Part shown: one piece after another, positions 9,356 through 18,239 of the stretch | Layout of the letters: each line of letters begins with the position of its first letter | Position numbering within the stretch: the stretch's first letter is position 1 | Assembly: GCA_942492065.1 (NCBI GenBank) | Contig: CALODV010000008.1 | Coordinates: 1,178,001-1,242,000, forward strand | DNA: 64,000 bases | Reading direction: 5' to 3' | Origin: G963665815 sp942492065 | GTDB lineage: Bacteria > Cloacimonadota > Cloacimonadia > Cloacimonadales > JAIOQZ01 | Notes under the pieces: model-generated | What the model was told of the DNA's origin: nothing | Databases searched by the model: none | Seen by the model: only the letters and a program-made list of their open reading frames with translations | Made by a program: the position numbers and the translations under genes

Positions 9356-9682
9356 ATGCCTCCAACAAAGTGCTCAAAACATGGCAAAACCGTTGCAATT
9401 TCCTTGTGCAAGCATGTAGAACAAGCTTTAAATAAGGATATTCCTATTGATATTGTTCATGTATGCATTGATTTTTTTGAGGAATATATGTGTCTCTCGT
9501 GCTTTGAACTTTATTAAGATTGCAATACATTGGAAGATATTGAAAAAGTTGCCGCAAAAGATTCTTGGAATGCCAAGTGTGTCGACTGTTTCAGAGAATA
9601 TCTTGCCAGTCATAATATTATACCTCTAAAACATTTTGTTAATACTTTTTTTGGTGAGGAATGTTCGTTTCTTACAGGCTAA
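9356..9682 (+). pseudogene. Small Cys-rich protein gene interrupted by an in-frame TAA
   Basis: An excellent ribosome binding site (GAAGGAG, 5 bases before the ATG) starts a 53-residue frame containing CSKHGKT, SLCKHV and CLSCFELY, ended by TAA at 9515-9517. The same frame then stays open for 54 more codons with plausible protein (EKVAAKDSWNAKCVDCFREY, another CxxC) to a stop at 9680. The spaced cysteine pairs suggest a metal-binding small protein of about 108 residues. Either a nonsense mutation or a sequencing error broke it; stop readthrough is conceivable but unsupported. It is the third gene of the operon. Confidence 0.6.
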
Positions 9683-9701
9683 TCTAAGATTTATATACAT
9701 C

Positions 9702-9729
9702 AAGCCAGAAACATGTTTACTGGCTTTTT
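9702..9729 (+). terminator. Rho-independent terminator
   Basis: AAGCCAG/CTGGCTT stem with an 11-base loop followed by TTTT, directly after the interrupted small gene. Confidence 0.75.
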
Positions 9730-9784
9730 CTTTCGTGCTATTTAGTGGGTTTCGTCTAAACCTTGCTAAACTTGAGTTGTTGTG

Positions 9785-9792
9785 ATTTATCG
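9785..9792. repeat. Left copy of 8-bp target site duplication
   Basis: ATTTATCG is repeated exactly at 11089-11096 on the other side of the IS256-type element. Confidence 0.85.
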
Positions 9793-11088
9793 GGGACTGT
9801 CCTAATAAGTGTGTCTAGAACCTCATCTATATTTTTAATTTATTTCATAATATTATCGTCAAATTTAAAGGAATGCAGTGGATATTGTAAATATTTTTCT
9901 ACTTTATCCATTGCTATTTTACTAATAAGAAGCAAAGCAGACTCATCAGAAGGCATTGAGTTTCTTATTTTTAAAACTCTTCTGAACTGTTTATTCAGGT
10001 TTTCTATCCAGTTGGTTGTATAGATCATACTTCTTATTCTGTAGTCATAATTCAAATATGTAAAATAGTAAATTAAGTCTGATCGATTTCTATATCTTCT
10101 TATGAAGGGATATGTTTTCATCCATTTTGTAATGAAGTTTTCAAAGTTCTCGATCGCATTTGATAGTTTATATCCTGAGTCATTAGTAACAAAAATAAGT
10201 TTCAAATCAGCAGCTATTTCAGCCCTGTCCGAGTACCTTGTTTTGTTTAATATATTACGTTTTAAATGAGTTACACATTTCTGGAACGCTGCACCAGGAA
10301 AAACGTTTGCAATACTTTGTTCAAGTCCCGTTAAACCATCAGCAATTACTAAATTGACAGATTCTAATCCTCGATCTTTTAAGCTTGTGAATAATGATTC
10401 CCAGCCAGTTGCACTCTCTTGTGGGATGCTTTCTATGGCTAATATATCCCTGCTCATATCACTACGTAATCCCATAACTGTATAAATTGCTTCTACTTCT
10501 ACCTTAGATGATCTGCGTATTCTGGTGTGTATTGCATCTACCATAATCAACGGGTAGCTAGCATCTAATTGTCTGTTTCGCCATAATTCCATTTCTTTAA
10601 CAAAGCTTTGATTTATTCTACTTACACTTGACTTGGAATACTTCGAACCATACAATTTATCAAAAACATCACTTACATCTCGTACTGAAAGACCCTTTGA
10701 ATATAAAGTAAAAGCAAGCTGATGAAGTTCTTCTTCCTGGTTTCTGATTAATGTGAGCAATATTGGATAGAATTGACCGAGTCTATCTCTTGGTATTTGG
10801 AGCTTTATCTCCGCTCCCAAGCCGATAGCTTTACCTATTCTATAACCATTCCCTTTGTTTTTTGAAGATATTGTTTGACGTAAAAATTCTGTCCGCTCTA
10901 ATTTCATCAGACAGTTTAGTATTGTTTCCAATACTTTGTTTAATCCGTGTTCGACAATTGCAGTGTCCAACACAAGACTCAATTGACTTGTTGTCAATTT
11001 CATAAGAACCTCCTTTTGGATCTTTTTTTACTATTGGAGGTTCTTTTCTATTTCTTGTCAAATCAGACACACTTTAGGGGACGGTGCC
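9793..11088 (-). mobile_element. Complete IS256-family insertion sequence
   Basis: A 1296-bp element flanked by an exact 8-bp duplication. Its imperfect terminal inverted repeats match at about 18 of 24 positions: left GGGACTGTCC..., right end reverse complement GGCACCGTCC..., both reaching AAGTGTGTCT. Size, duplication length and the single mutator-type transposase fit IS256. The transposase frame is intact, so the copy may be active. Confidence 0.9.
9840..11003 (-). CDS. IS256-family (mutator-type) transposase
   Basis: A 387-residue DDE transposase. The first Asp is in LIMVDAIHTR (about 150), the second in VIADGLTGLEQ (about 215), and the family signature with the catalytic Glu is in TTNWIENLNKQFRR (about 340). 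A C-x2-H-like KCVTHLKRN segment lies between, as in other mutator transposases. The N-terminal part has the DNA-binding LSVRDVSDVFDKLYG helices. Full length for the family, with no frameshift. An AGGAGG-type site precedes the start (minus strand). Confidence 0.95.
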   Translation of the reverse strand: MKLTTSQLSLVLDTAIVEHGLNKVLETILNCLMKLERTEFLRQTISSKNKGNGYRIGKAIGLGAEIKLQIPRDRLGQFYPILLTLIRNQEEELHQLAFTLYSKGLSVRDVSDVFDKLYGSKYSKSSVSRINQSFVKEMELWRNRQLDASYPLIMVDAIHTRIRRSSKVEVEAIYTVMGLRSDMSRDILAIESIPQESATGWESLFTSLKDRGLESVNLVIADGLTGLEQSIANVFPGAAFQKCVTHLKRNILNKTRYSDRAEIAADLKLIFVTNDSGYKLSNAIENFENFITKWMKTYPFIRRYRNRSDLIYYFTYLNYDYRIRSMIYTTNWIENLNKQFRRVLKIRNSMPSDESALLLISKIAMDKVEKYLQYPLHSFKFDDNIMK

Positions 11089-11329
11089 ATTTATCGTAAT
11101 GACATGTGTTTTCCACAATATCCTACATGTTCTCCTGGCTAACCAGAAACTACATTTGGATTAAAATCATTATGCTTTATAAAGGATTTATTGTCTTTCT
11201 TTACTATCATCCCATGTCTTTGTCCACCATTGCGGTTTCTCCGGATGTATTTCTTCGAAAACATCTACGGGTCTGCTTCGCTGACCATGCGCAAGGGCTT
11301 CACCTAAAAATATTTCTTCTTTCCGTGGC
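11089..11329. other. Intergenic remainder right of the IS256 element
   Basis: Begins with the right target duplication ATTTATCG (11089-11096). The rest shows no supported gene and was presumably continuous with 9730-9792 before insertion. Confidence 0.5.
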
Positions 11330-12241
11330 CTAAACTTGAAAATCTTTCCCCTGCTTGATTCCCTCTGCCAGTAAATGCTTTCTCAACTTTTCCATCCACT
11401 GAGTCTTATGCCCCGGGAATGGATTCAGTACTTTCGCACTATCTGCAACATGCGATGTAAACAATCTTGAAATCACAAGATCAGGATTAAGCCTTGCAAT
11501 AACTTTGCCCAACAGCACAATATACTCTTCATAATCTGGAATCTGATCCTTTGCCTCTTCATAGATCCCGGACAGCCTTGTTCCCTCATAAGCAACCATA
11601 TTATGGAATTTAACTTCAGATATAACTTTAGAATTAGACACGTAATCAATTGTATTAATTATATCTTGTTCAGTCTCTCCCGGTATTCCAAGTATCAGAT
11701 GAACTCCGATATGGTTGATATACTTTGAGGTAATCTCCAGAGCTTTTTCAAAATCTGCAAAAGAATGCCCCCTATTAAGGAAACTCAGGCTTTTGTCGTG
11801 TATTGACTGCAGACCGAACTCCACAGATACAAATTTCTCCTGCCTGCTGAGGAACTCCAGAACTGACTCCGGTATATAATCAGGTCGTGTTGAGATGATC
11901 AGTCCCAGACATTCATCAAGCTCCAGAATATCTTTGAATGTGCTGATCAAAAGCTCGGGGGAACCAGCTAGAGAGGTTTCATCCTGAAAATAAGCCAGTA
12001 AACCAACATCCCCAAACATATCTCTTATTCTTTCAGCAGATTTCCTGAATTGCTGCAGTATATCAGACTCAGATGCCTGATTCTCCCCTACGAAGGTAGA
12101 AGGATTGCAGTAAATACAGCCTGAGTTATTTACTCGATGTGGACATATAAGCCCGGTACTTAAGCCTGCTTTATACACTTTTCTTCCGAATTTATTCTTG
12201 ATGAAATCGGAATAGGAATTAATCAATTCGTTAATCTGCAT
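11330..12241 (-). CDS. TIGR01212/YhcC-family radical SAM protein
   Basis: A radical SAM enzyme of the YhcC/TIGR01212 type, about 303 residues. The cluster cysteines sit in CPHRVNNSGCIYC (C-x9-C-x2-C, near residues 31-44), the unusual spacing of this family. Later motifs include GLLAYFQDETSLAG, LIISTRPDYIP, SVEFGLQSIHDKSL, HLILGIPGET and VKFHNMVAYEGT. I place the start at the internal ATG (12241), which has GAAAGG 6 bases upstream; an in-frame ATG 9 codons earlier lacks a site. The substrate is unknown; SAM cleavage at a [4Fe-4S] cluster is inferred from the family. Confidence 0.9.
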   Translation of the reverse strand: MQINELINSYSDFIKNKFGRKVYKAGLSTGLICPHRVNNSGCIYCNPSTFVGENQASESDILQQFRKSAERIRDMFGDVGLLAYFQDETSLAGSPELLISTFKDILELDECLGLIISTRPDYIPESVLEFLSRQEKFVSVEFGLQSIHDKSLSFLNRGHSFADFEKALEITSKYINHIGVHLILGIPGETEQDIINTIDYVSNSKVISEVKFHNMVAYEGTRLSGIYEEAKDQIPDYEEYIVLLGKVIARLNPDLVISRLFTSHVADSAKVLNPFPGHKTQWMEKLRKHLLAEGIKQGKDFQV

Positions 12242-12465
12242 AGTCAACCTTTCTTCAAAATACAGCATTACAGTTTATATTCAATATCTTATGACAAATT
12301 TTTGTTTACAAATATCATGCACAAGTTTTTTTTACAATATAGAATTTTACACGATTTATTGCATTTGATGCAACCAATAGATGCATTAGATCACAAGCAA
12401 ATATGTTTGACCAAAGTATGTTAAAGTATTTTGCTGACAATAATTATTTACATTCAGGAGATACC

Positions 12466-13242
12466 ATGAGAAACAGAGACCTTCAAGCTGAATCGGTAAA
12501 GATACAGAATTTCATCAAGAAGCAATTGGAAAATGCCGGAAAAGAAAAGATAATCATTGGTCTTTCCGGTGGAATAGATTCCTCACTTTCAGCCACTCTT
12601 GCTGTTAATGCTATTGGCAAAGAAAACGTAATAGGCATTATGCTTCCATATAAAACAAGTCACCCGGACAGTCTTAATCACGCAAAACTTATTGCAGACC
12701 ATCTTGGAATCGAAACCACAACAATCGATATTTCTCCAATGGTCGATGCATATTTCGATAACTACGAAAAAGATGCTGACAGACTCAGAATCGGTAACAG
12801 AAAAGCCAGAGAAAGAATGTGCGTACTCTATGATTATTCCTCAAAGTACAACGGATTAGTCCTGGGTACCGGTAATAAAACAGAGCTTTTAATCGGTTAT
12901 TTCACACAATACGGTGACGGTGCATGTGCCTTCGAACCTCTCGGACACATCTACAAAACAGAAGTATGGGAAATGAGCAGACTGTTAGGAGTACCGGAAG
13001 TTATTATCGATAAAAAACCAACTGCCGACCTCTGGGATGACCAGACTGACGAAGGCGAACTCGGAATAACATACAAAACCCTTGATGAACTCCTTTACAG
13101 GATTTTTGAAATTGACACAACTATCACAGAGTTAATGGACTCAGGATTCTCTCATGATGATATCCTGAAAGTTAAATCTCTCGTGAAAAACTCTGCATTC
13201 AAAAGAAGAGTTCCCCCGGTAATGGAAGAGATAGACGTCTAA
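12466..13242 (+). CDS. nadE: NH3-dependent NAD+ synthetase
   Basis: Final step of NAD biosynthesis: amidation of deamido-NAD with ATP and ammonia. The PP-loop SGGIDSS (about 38-44) binds ATP. LPYKTSHPDSLNHA, GTGNKTELLIGYFTQYGDGACAF and KKPTADLWDDQTDEGELG are NadE signatures. At 258 residues it is the short, ammonia-using form without a glutaminase domain. The start at 12466 is chosen because GGAG lies 6 bases upstream; the frame is open further upstream but without a site. It is followed 28 bases later by the zinc-ribbon/TPR gene. Confidence 0.95.
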   Translation: MRNRDLQAESVKIQNFIKKQLENAGKEKIIIGLSGGIDSSLSATLAVNAIGKENVIGIMLPYKTSHPDSLNHAKLIADHLGIETTTIDISPMVDAYFDNYEKDADRLRIGNRKARERMCVLYDYSSKYNGLVLGTGNKTELLIGYFTQYGDGACAFEPLGHIYKTEVWEMSRLLGVPEVIIDKKPTADLWDDQTDEGELGITYKTLDELLYRIFEIDTTITELMDSGFSHDDILKVKSLVKNSAFKRRVPPVMEEIDV

Positions 13243-13270
13243 ACCCGGAACATAGATTGAAAGGATATTA

Positions 13271-14488
13271 ATGCTGAACTTCAAGAAACTATTTAAGAAT
13301 GATCGTTGTGTTAAATGCAGGGACAACAAAGGCAGCAGATTCTGCCTTAGACTTGGTAAAGATATATGCTGGAGCTGCTGTAATAAGCTGAGAATAGACA
13401 TTAGATGCTCCGAGAACTGTCGATACGCATTACAGGAATACGAAAAGAAGGGAATGTTCCAGTTCAAAGCTCAAACAGAGTCATTTTCAGAATATATCTC
13501 GCTGATTAAAGAAAGCATGACTAAATGGATGATGTCTGAACAGGAAGTTTTTGATAATCAGGTTCCAATTCTGATGGCAGACGATCCAGAAAAGAAAGAG
13601 GAACTGCAGAAGTACCTTAACTCTGTGAACTTCCCGGATTTCTTCCCGGTTAAATACTTATACAAAAAGTTAAAACTCGCAGCAAGATACACACCGATAC
13701 TTATAAATCATGAAACTGTTGCTAACAGATTTCTGGACCTGTCAATTGAGAATAGCTGGGACGAAGCTGTTAAACTGCTTGATTACTATAAAGACGATAT
13801 TCCAGTTGAAAACATAAAAAAACACTTATTACTGTGCAAACATCAAGACAGGATTAGATCACGTGATATACTGACATCGGCAACAACCAAAGACAATAAC
13901 TCTGCTCTGGTACACTATGAGATTAATAAAGCTTTCGAGTTGACCCTGTTTGTGGTTCACAGGAACGGAGAATGGAAAGTCAGGAGCAGAATCTTTGGTC
14001 CACCAAACCTGTATCATGATGAGACAACAATCTGCAAACAGATTGCCATGCTTTTACAGACTCAGGATCTCAGTACAACCTTTGATATGCTGAAGAAATA
14101 TCTCGATGTCTATCCTGATTCACCCGATCTGAACTACTATCAGGGTATGTATCAGCTGTTCCATAACAGATTCGAAGCTGCGGCAGAATGGTTCGAAGCA
14201 GCTCTGATACTGGAACCATCTGTTTATGAAGCTAAGTACAATCTTGCATTTATCAATCAGGTTACTAAAAAGACAGATATTGCGGAGAAAATGTACGAAG
14301 AGCTTCTTGAAAGAAATAAACAGGATGTCAGAGTACTGAATAATCTGGCATCAATTAACTTTGAAAATAATAAACTTGAGAAGGCTAAGAAATATGTTGA
14401 TGAATGCCTCAAGCTTCATCCTGATTACGAAATTGCCCTCAAGAATCTCGAGAGAATAGATCAAGCACTAAGTAAAACTTCGGAGTAA
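13271..14488 (+). CDS. Zinc-ribbon and TPR-repeat protein
   Basis: A 405-residue cytoplasmic protein. The N-terminus has paired cysteines, RCVKC and CWSCC, plus CSENC at about 46, which probably bind zinc. A middle region (about 60-270) is unrecognised. The C-terminus (about 285-400) carries three to four TPR units (YYQGMYQLFHNRFEAAAEWFEAAL; NLAFINQ...AEKMYEELL; LNNLASINFENNKLEKAKKYVDE). It is probably a scaffold or adaptor. It sits 4 bases before wecB and may share its mRNA; AAAGGA precedes the ATG. Confidence 0.7.
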   Translation: MLNFKKLFKNDRCVKCRDNKGSRFCLRLGKDICWSCCNKLRIDIRCSENCRYALQEYEKKGMFQFKAQTESFSEYISLIKESMTKWMMSEQEVFDNQVPILMADDPEKKEELQKYLNSVNFPDFFPVKYLYKKLKLAARYTPILINHETVANRFLDLSIENSWDEAVKLLDYYKDDIPVENIKKHLLLCKHQDRIRSRDILTSATTKDNNSALVHYEINKAFELTLFVVHRNGEWKVRSRIFGPPNLYHDETTICKQIAMLLQTQDLSTTFDMLKKYLDVYPDSPDLNYYQGMYQLFHNRFEAAAEWFEAALILEPSVYEAKYNLAFINQVTKKTDIAEKMYEELLERNKQDVRVLNNLASINFENNKLEKAKKYVDECLKLHPDYEIALKNLERIDQALSKTSE

Positions 14489-14492
14489 GTTA

Positions 14493-15560
14493 ATGAAAAT
14501 CGTAAGTATTATAGGGGCAAGACCCCAATTTATAAAAGCGGCAACCGTCACAAGAGAAATTGGCAAACACGATGATGTAGAAGAAATTCTGGTGCATACC
14601 GGGCAGCATTACGATAAAAACATGTCAGATGTGTTTTTTGAAGAACTGCAGATTCCGCAGCCGAAGTACAATCTTGAAGTTGGTTCCGGAACTCATGGAG
14701 CTCAAACAGCTAAAATGCTGATGAAAATAGAAGAAGTACTTCTGCAAGAGAAACCGGACTGGGTTCTTGTTTATGGAGACACAAACTCAACAATAGCCGG
14801 AGCACTCGCTGCAGTTAAACTTCACATACCTGTTGCCCATGTGGAAGCATGTCTCAGATCGTTCAACAGGAAAATGCCTGAGGAAATTAACAGAATCACT
14901 ACTGATCATGCATCAAGTTTGTTATTCACTGCTACAAAGAAATCAATCATGCAGTCGGCAAAAGAAGGACTGGAAGAAAAAACTGTTTTCTCCGGAGATG
15001 TCATGTATGATTCAATCCTTTTTTATAAAGAGTTTCTGAAAAACAATCCTGACTCTCACTCTGTGGAAGGCATACCTGAAAAATTCTATCTTGCAACCGT
15101 TCACAGACCACAGAACACAGACAATCCTGAGAGAATGAAATCTATCTTTTCAGCTTTTGAGCAACTGAAACATCCTGTTGTTCTCCCACTTCACCCCAGA
15201 ACTCGTAAGATTGTTAACGAGATGGGTTTGAACGGAGATAACATTGTAATTATTCCTCCTGTGAGCTATCTGGAAATGATAAAACTGCTCAATGACTGTG
15301 AAAAAGTTCTTACAGACTCCGGTGGTCTTCAGAAAGAAGCTTACTTTATGCAGAAGCAGTGTATAACAATGCGTGATGAAACAGAATGGGTTGACACTCT
15401 GCACAACAACTGGAACACCATAACAAGTGCAGATGAAGAAAGAATACTTGCAGCGATTTATTCAGAAATTACTGATTATAAACAAGTTAATGAGTTCGGT
15501 AACGGCAATGCTGCCGGAATTATAGTTAATACTCTTAAGAATTCAAATGTAACATTATAG
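14493..15560 (+). CDS. wecB: UDP-N-acetylglucosamine 2-epimerase (non-hydrolysing)
   Basis: Interconverts UDP-GlcNAc and UDP-ManNAc for surface polysaccharide synthesis. Typical motifs are all present: IIGARPQFIKAA at the N-terminus, VHTGQHYD, VYGDTNST, HVEACLRS (Gly to Cys relative to the usual HVEAGLR), MPEEINR, TVHRPQN, LPLHPRT and DSGGLQKEA. Length 355 is close to the family norm. The ribosome site GGAG overlaps the end of the TPR gene, giving tight coupling. Downstream sugar oxidoreductase and sulfate-activation genes support a glycan role. Confidence 0.93.
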   Translation: MKIVSIIGARPQFIKAATVTREIGKHDDVEEILVHTGQHYDKNMSDVFFEELQIPQPKYNLEVGSGTHGAQTAKMLMKIEEVLLQEKPDWVLVYGDTNSTIAGALAAVKLHIPVAHVEACLRSFNRKMPEEINRITTDHASSLLFTATKKSIMQSAKEGLEEKTVFSGDVMYDSILFYKEFLKNNPDSHSVEGIPEKFYLATVHRPQNTDNPERMKSIFSAFEQLKHPVVLPLHPRTRKIVNEMGLNGDNIVIIPPVSYLEMIKLLNDCEKVLTDSGGLQKEAYFMQKQCITMRDETEWVDTLHNNWNTITSADEERILAAIYSEITDYKQVNEFGNGNAAGIIVNTLKNSNVTL

Positions 15561-15579
15561 AACAGTTTTTGGAGTTCTA

Positions 15580-16647
15580 ATGAAAAAAAAATATTTATTG
15601 TATTTATTTATAACTTTTATATTGCAGATTGTTTCCTGCAAAACGTCAGTTTCTAGAAATATTGACGGTGTAGATATCATAGAGAATAAAAACTGCGATA
15701 TTGTTGATTTCAATTATGAACCTGAAACTATCATATCAGATAGTGAAGAACACGAAATTTTTTTTTCTAGAATTGTTGATTTAGATGTTGATTCTGATGG
15801 TAATATTTACATTCTTGATGGAGATAAATGCAGTTTATTCAAATACTCAAAAAATGGAGACTTTGAAAAACAATTCTGTTCTCAAGGTAAAGGTCCTGGA
15901 GAGTTGCTGTTTCCTGAAAGCATGACAATAACTGAAAATAATGAGATATTTATATATGATGGAGGTAATCAGAGAATATCCATCCTGAACACTGAAGGCA
16001 AATACTTAAGAACAATTAAAACTGAAATTGTTTTAGGTAGATTAGAATCATATATGAATAATATTCTTGTATCTTCAAGCAGTTTAGAAAGCTTTAGTGA
16101 AGCTCAGGAATACTATTTCCATGAATACGATTCAAACATGAAGCATATTAAGTCTTTTGGGGAATTTATGCCTGAACTGATAACTGAGGAAAACTATCTG
16201 TTGAAATGTTCAGTGACTTCCACAAGTAACAATATTGCAGTTAACTCATATATAGCTTCAACATTGTCTGATGTTTTCAAAGATGGTGTTCTATCTTACA
16301 GAGTAGTAAGACCTTTACCATACAAACCTGCTAAATCAGGTCAAAAAGAAAAAAACATTTATGAAGTTGATGTTGTCACAAAAAGTGTTGCAGTATCTGA
16401 TGAAGGTGTAATTTTTTACCTGACTGCCGGCTATAAAGAACATAAAGACGGACAACCTGCTCTCAGTTATTTAGACGTTACTACATCTGATGGCTTGATG
16501 TACAACCGTTATAGCATTAATAAAAATATCAGCATGATTCATATTGATTCATTCAAAAGACTATTTCTTGTAGATTCCGAAAATCAGAATATTCTTGTAT
16601 ATAATTCTGTTGTTGATAATGTTGAATCTGCAATAAAAAAGAAGTAA
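15580..16647 (+). CDS. 6-bladed beta-propeller (NHL-like) lipoprotein
   Basis: A lipoprotein with a signal peptide ending in the lipobox QIVSC (Cys about residue 20). The mature protein has propeller strands of the NHL type: VDLDVDSDGNIYILDG, FKYSKNGDFEKQF, QGKGPGELLFPESM, NNEIFIYDGGNQRISIL and IDSFKRLFLVDSENQNILVY. GKGPGEL is a hallmark of the 6-bladed propeller family abundant in FCB bacteria. It sits between wecB and the sugar oxidoreductase. Two relatives occur in this window (near 21.3 and 61.3 kb). The ligand is unknown. Confidence 0.8.
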   Translation: MKKKYLLYLFITFILQIVSCKTSVSRNIDGVDIIENKNCDIVDFNYEPETIISDSEEHEIFFSRIVDLDVDSDGNIYILDGDKCSLFKYSKNGDFEKQFCSQGKGPGELLFPESMTITENNEIFIYDGGNQRISILNTEGKYLRTIKTEIVLGRLESYMNNILVSSSSLESFSEAQEYYFHEYDSNMKHIKSFGEFMPELITEENYLLKCSVTSTSNNIAVNSYIASTLSDVFKDGVLSYRVVRPLPYKPAKSGQKEKNIYEVDVVTKSVAVSDEGVIFYLTAGYKEHKDGQPALSYLDVTTSDGLMYNRYSINKNISMIHIDSFKRLFLVDSENQNILVYNSVVDNVESAIKKK

Positions 16648-16687
16648 AATAATTTTAAATATTAACGATAATTCAATAGAGGTAAAA

Positions 16688-17722
16688 ATGAAAGAATTAA
16701 AATTTAATCTGATCGGATGCGGAAGAATATCTAAAAATCATTTCGAATCTTTCCAGCAGATTGAGGGAGCTGACATTACAGCTTGCGCAGACATAATCGT
16801 TGAAAGAGCAGAAGAAGCTGCTCAGAAATACAATATTCCCAATTTCTATCAGGACTACATTGAAATGCTTGAAACAGAAAAACCTGATTGTGTAATCATC
16901 TGTACCCCTAGTGGAATGCACCCGGAAATGGGTATCGAAGCAGCAAACAGAAAGATAAATGTTGTAACGGAAAAACCAATGGCAATAAAGCTTGATGAAG
17001 CTGACGCTCTGGTAAAAGCCTGCGACAAAAACGGTGTAAGACTGTTTGTTGTTAAACAGAACAGACTCAACACAACAATCCAGCTCCTTAAACGTGCGAT
17101 AGATAAAGGAAGATTCGGCAGAATCTATATGGCTCAGTGTAATGTCTTCTGGCAAAGACCACAGAGCTATTACGATCTGGCAAAATGGAGAGGAACATGG
17201 GAATTTGATGGTGGAGCATTCATGAATCAAGCAAGCCACTATGTTGATAAGATGCACTGGCTGATCGGGCATGTGGACCATGTTCTCGCAGAAACCGCAA
17301 CTCTCGACAGACATATTGAGGGTGAAGACACCGGTTCTGCAATCCTTAAGTTCCGCAACGGTGCAATAGGTACACTCAATGTAACTATGTTGACTTACCC
17401 TAAGAACTTTGAGGGATCTCTGACAATCCTCGGAGAAAAAGGTACAGTAAAAGTTGGTGGAATTGCTGTAAATAAAATTGAGAAGTGGGAATTCGAAGAT
17501 TATGATGATGATGACAGAATTGTTCATGAAAGCAATTATCAGCCGCCAAATATCTATGGTCTCGGACACCTGCCATATCACAAGAATGTTGTGGAAACAC
17601 TTCGTGGTAAAGCAGAAGCAAACACGGACGGTCGTGACGGAAGAAAATCACTTGAGATAATCCAGGCAATCTACCTGTCAGCAAAAACAGGTAACAAAGT
17701 ATCTTTACCGCTTTCAATCTAG
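16688..17722 (+). CDS. Gfo/Idh/MocA oxidoreductase, WlbA/WbpB-like
   Basis: An NAD(P)-dependent sugar dehydrogenase most like WbpB/WlbA, which oxidises UDP-GlcNAc-uronate at C3 on the way to di-N-acetylated mannuronic-type sugars. Rossmann motif LIGCGRISKNHFES, PSGMHPEMG, EKPMA with the conserved lysine, and a catalytic-domain segment RGTWEFDGGAFMNQASHYVDKMHW with the conserved His. The neighbouring WecB fits nucleotide amino-sugar metabolism, but the partner acetyl- and aminotransferases are not in the window. AGAGG precedes the ATG. The substrate is inferred. Confidence 0.8.
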   Translation: MKELKFNLIGCGRISKNHFESFQQIEGADITACADIIVERAEEAAQKYNIPNFYQDYIEMLETEKPDCVIICTPSGMHPEMGIEAANRKINVVTEKPMAIKLDEADALVKACDKNGVRLFVVKQNRLNTTIQLLKRAIDKGRFGRIYMAQCNVFWQRPQSYYDLAKWRGTWEFDGGAFMNQASHYVDKMHWLIGHVDHVLAETATLDRHIEGEDTGSAILKFRNGAIGTLNVTMLTYPKNFEGSLTILGEKGTVKVGGIAVNKIEKWEFEDYDDDDRIVHESNYQPPNIYGLGHLPYHKNVVETLRGKAEANTDGRDGRKSLEIIQAIYLSAKTGNKVSLPLSI

Positions 17723-17723
17723 T

Positions 17724-18239
17724 ATGGCTGGATTTGTACTCTGGTTTACAGGACTTTCGGGAGCAGGAAAGACTACACTTGCAAGGTCTGTTATCTCTGT
17801 TCTGGAAGGTAAAACTCCAGTTGAGCATCTTGATGGAGATGTGATCAGAGAAAAGTTCCCGGGTACGGGATTTACTGAAGAAGAAAGAAAAAAACATATA
17901 CAGAGGGTGGGTTTTATAGCCCACCTTCTCGAAAAAAACAATGTAGCTGTTGTTGTATCATTAATTTCTCCTTTCAGGGAAACCAGAGATGACATAAGAG
18001 CAATGTGCACAAACTTTATAGAAATTCATTTGTCAACCAATCTCAGTGTGTGTGAAAGCAGGGATGTAAAAGGACTTTATAAGAAAGCCAGAAATGGAGA
18101 AATCAAACATTTCACAGGAATAGACAGTCCCTACGAACCACCACTGAATCCGGAACTTATCATCAATACTGAAATCAATTCTATCGAAGATTCTACAGCC
18201 GAAATTATTAACTGCCTGGTCTCAAGAGGTTTAATATGA
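17724..18239 (+). CDS. cysC: Adenylylsulfate (APS) kinase
   Basis: Phosphorylates APS to PAPS. Intact Walker A (TGLSGAGKTTLA), the substrate motif HLDGDVIREKF, SLISPFRETRD and the lid segment VKGLYKKARNGEIKHFTGIDSPYEPP are all present; 171 residues is normal. It starts one base after the previous stop with no visible ribosome site, so translation is probably coupled. It overlaps cysD by ATGA. It is the only catalytically intact APS-kinase domain in the cluster (compare the CysN C-terminus). Confidence 0.95.
   Translation: MAGFVLWFTGLSGAGKTTLARSVISVLEGKTPVEHLDGDVIREKFPGTGFTEEERKKHIQRVGFIAHLLEKNNVAVVVSLISPFRETRDDIRAMCTNFIEIHLSTNLSVCESRDVKGLYKKARNGEIKHFTGIDSPYEPPLNPELIINTEINSIEDSTAEIINCLVSRGLI

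Noticed and set aside
16697..17581. Long 294-codon open frame on the minus strand inside the sugar oxidoreductase gene
   Set aside because: Composition is Cys/Ser/Ile/Phe-rich without motifs, and it lies wholly opposite a clearly recognisable Gfo/Idh/MocA gene.
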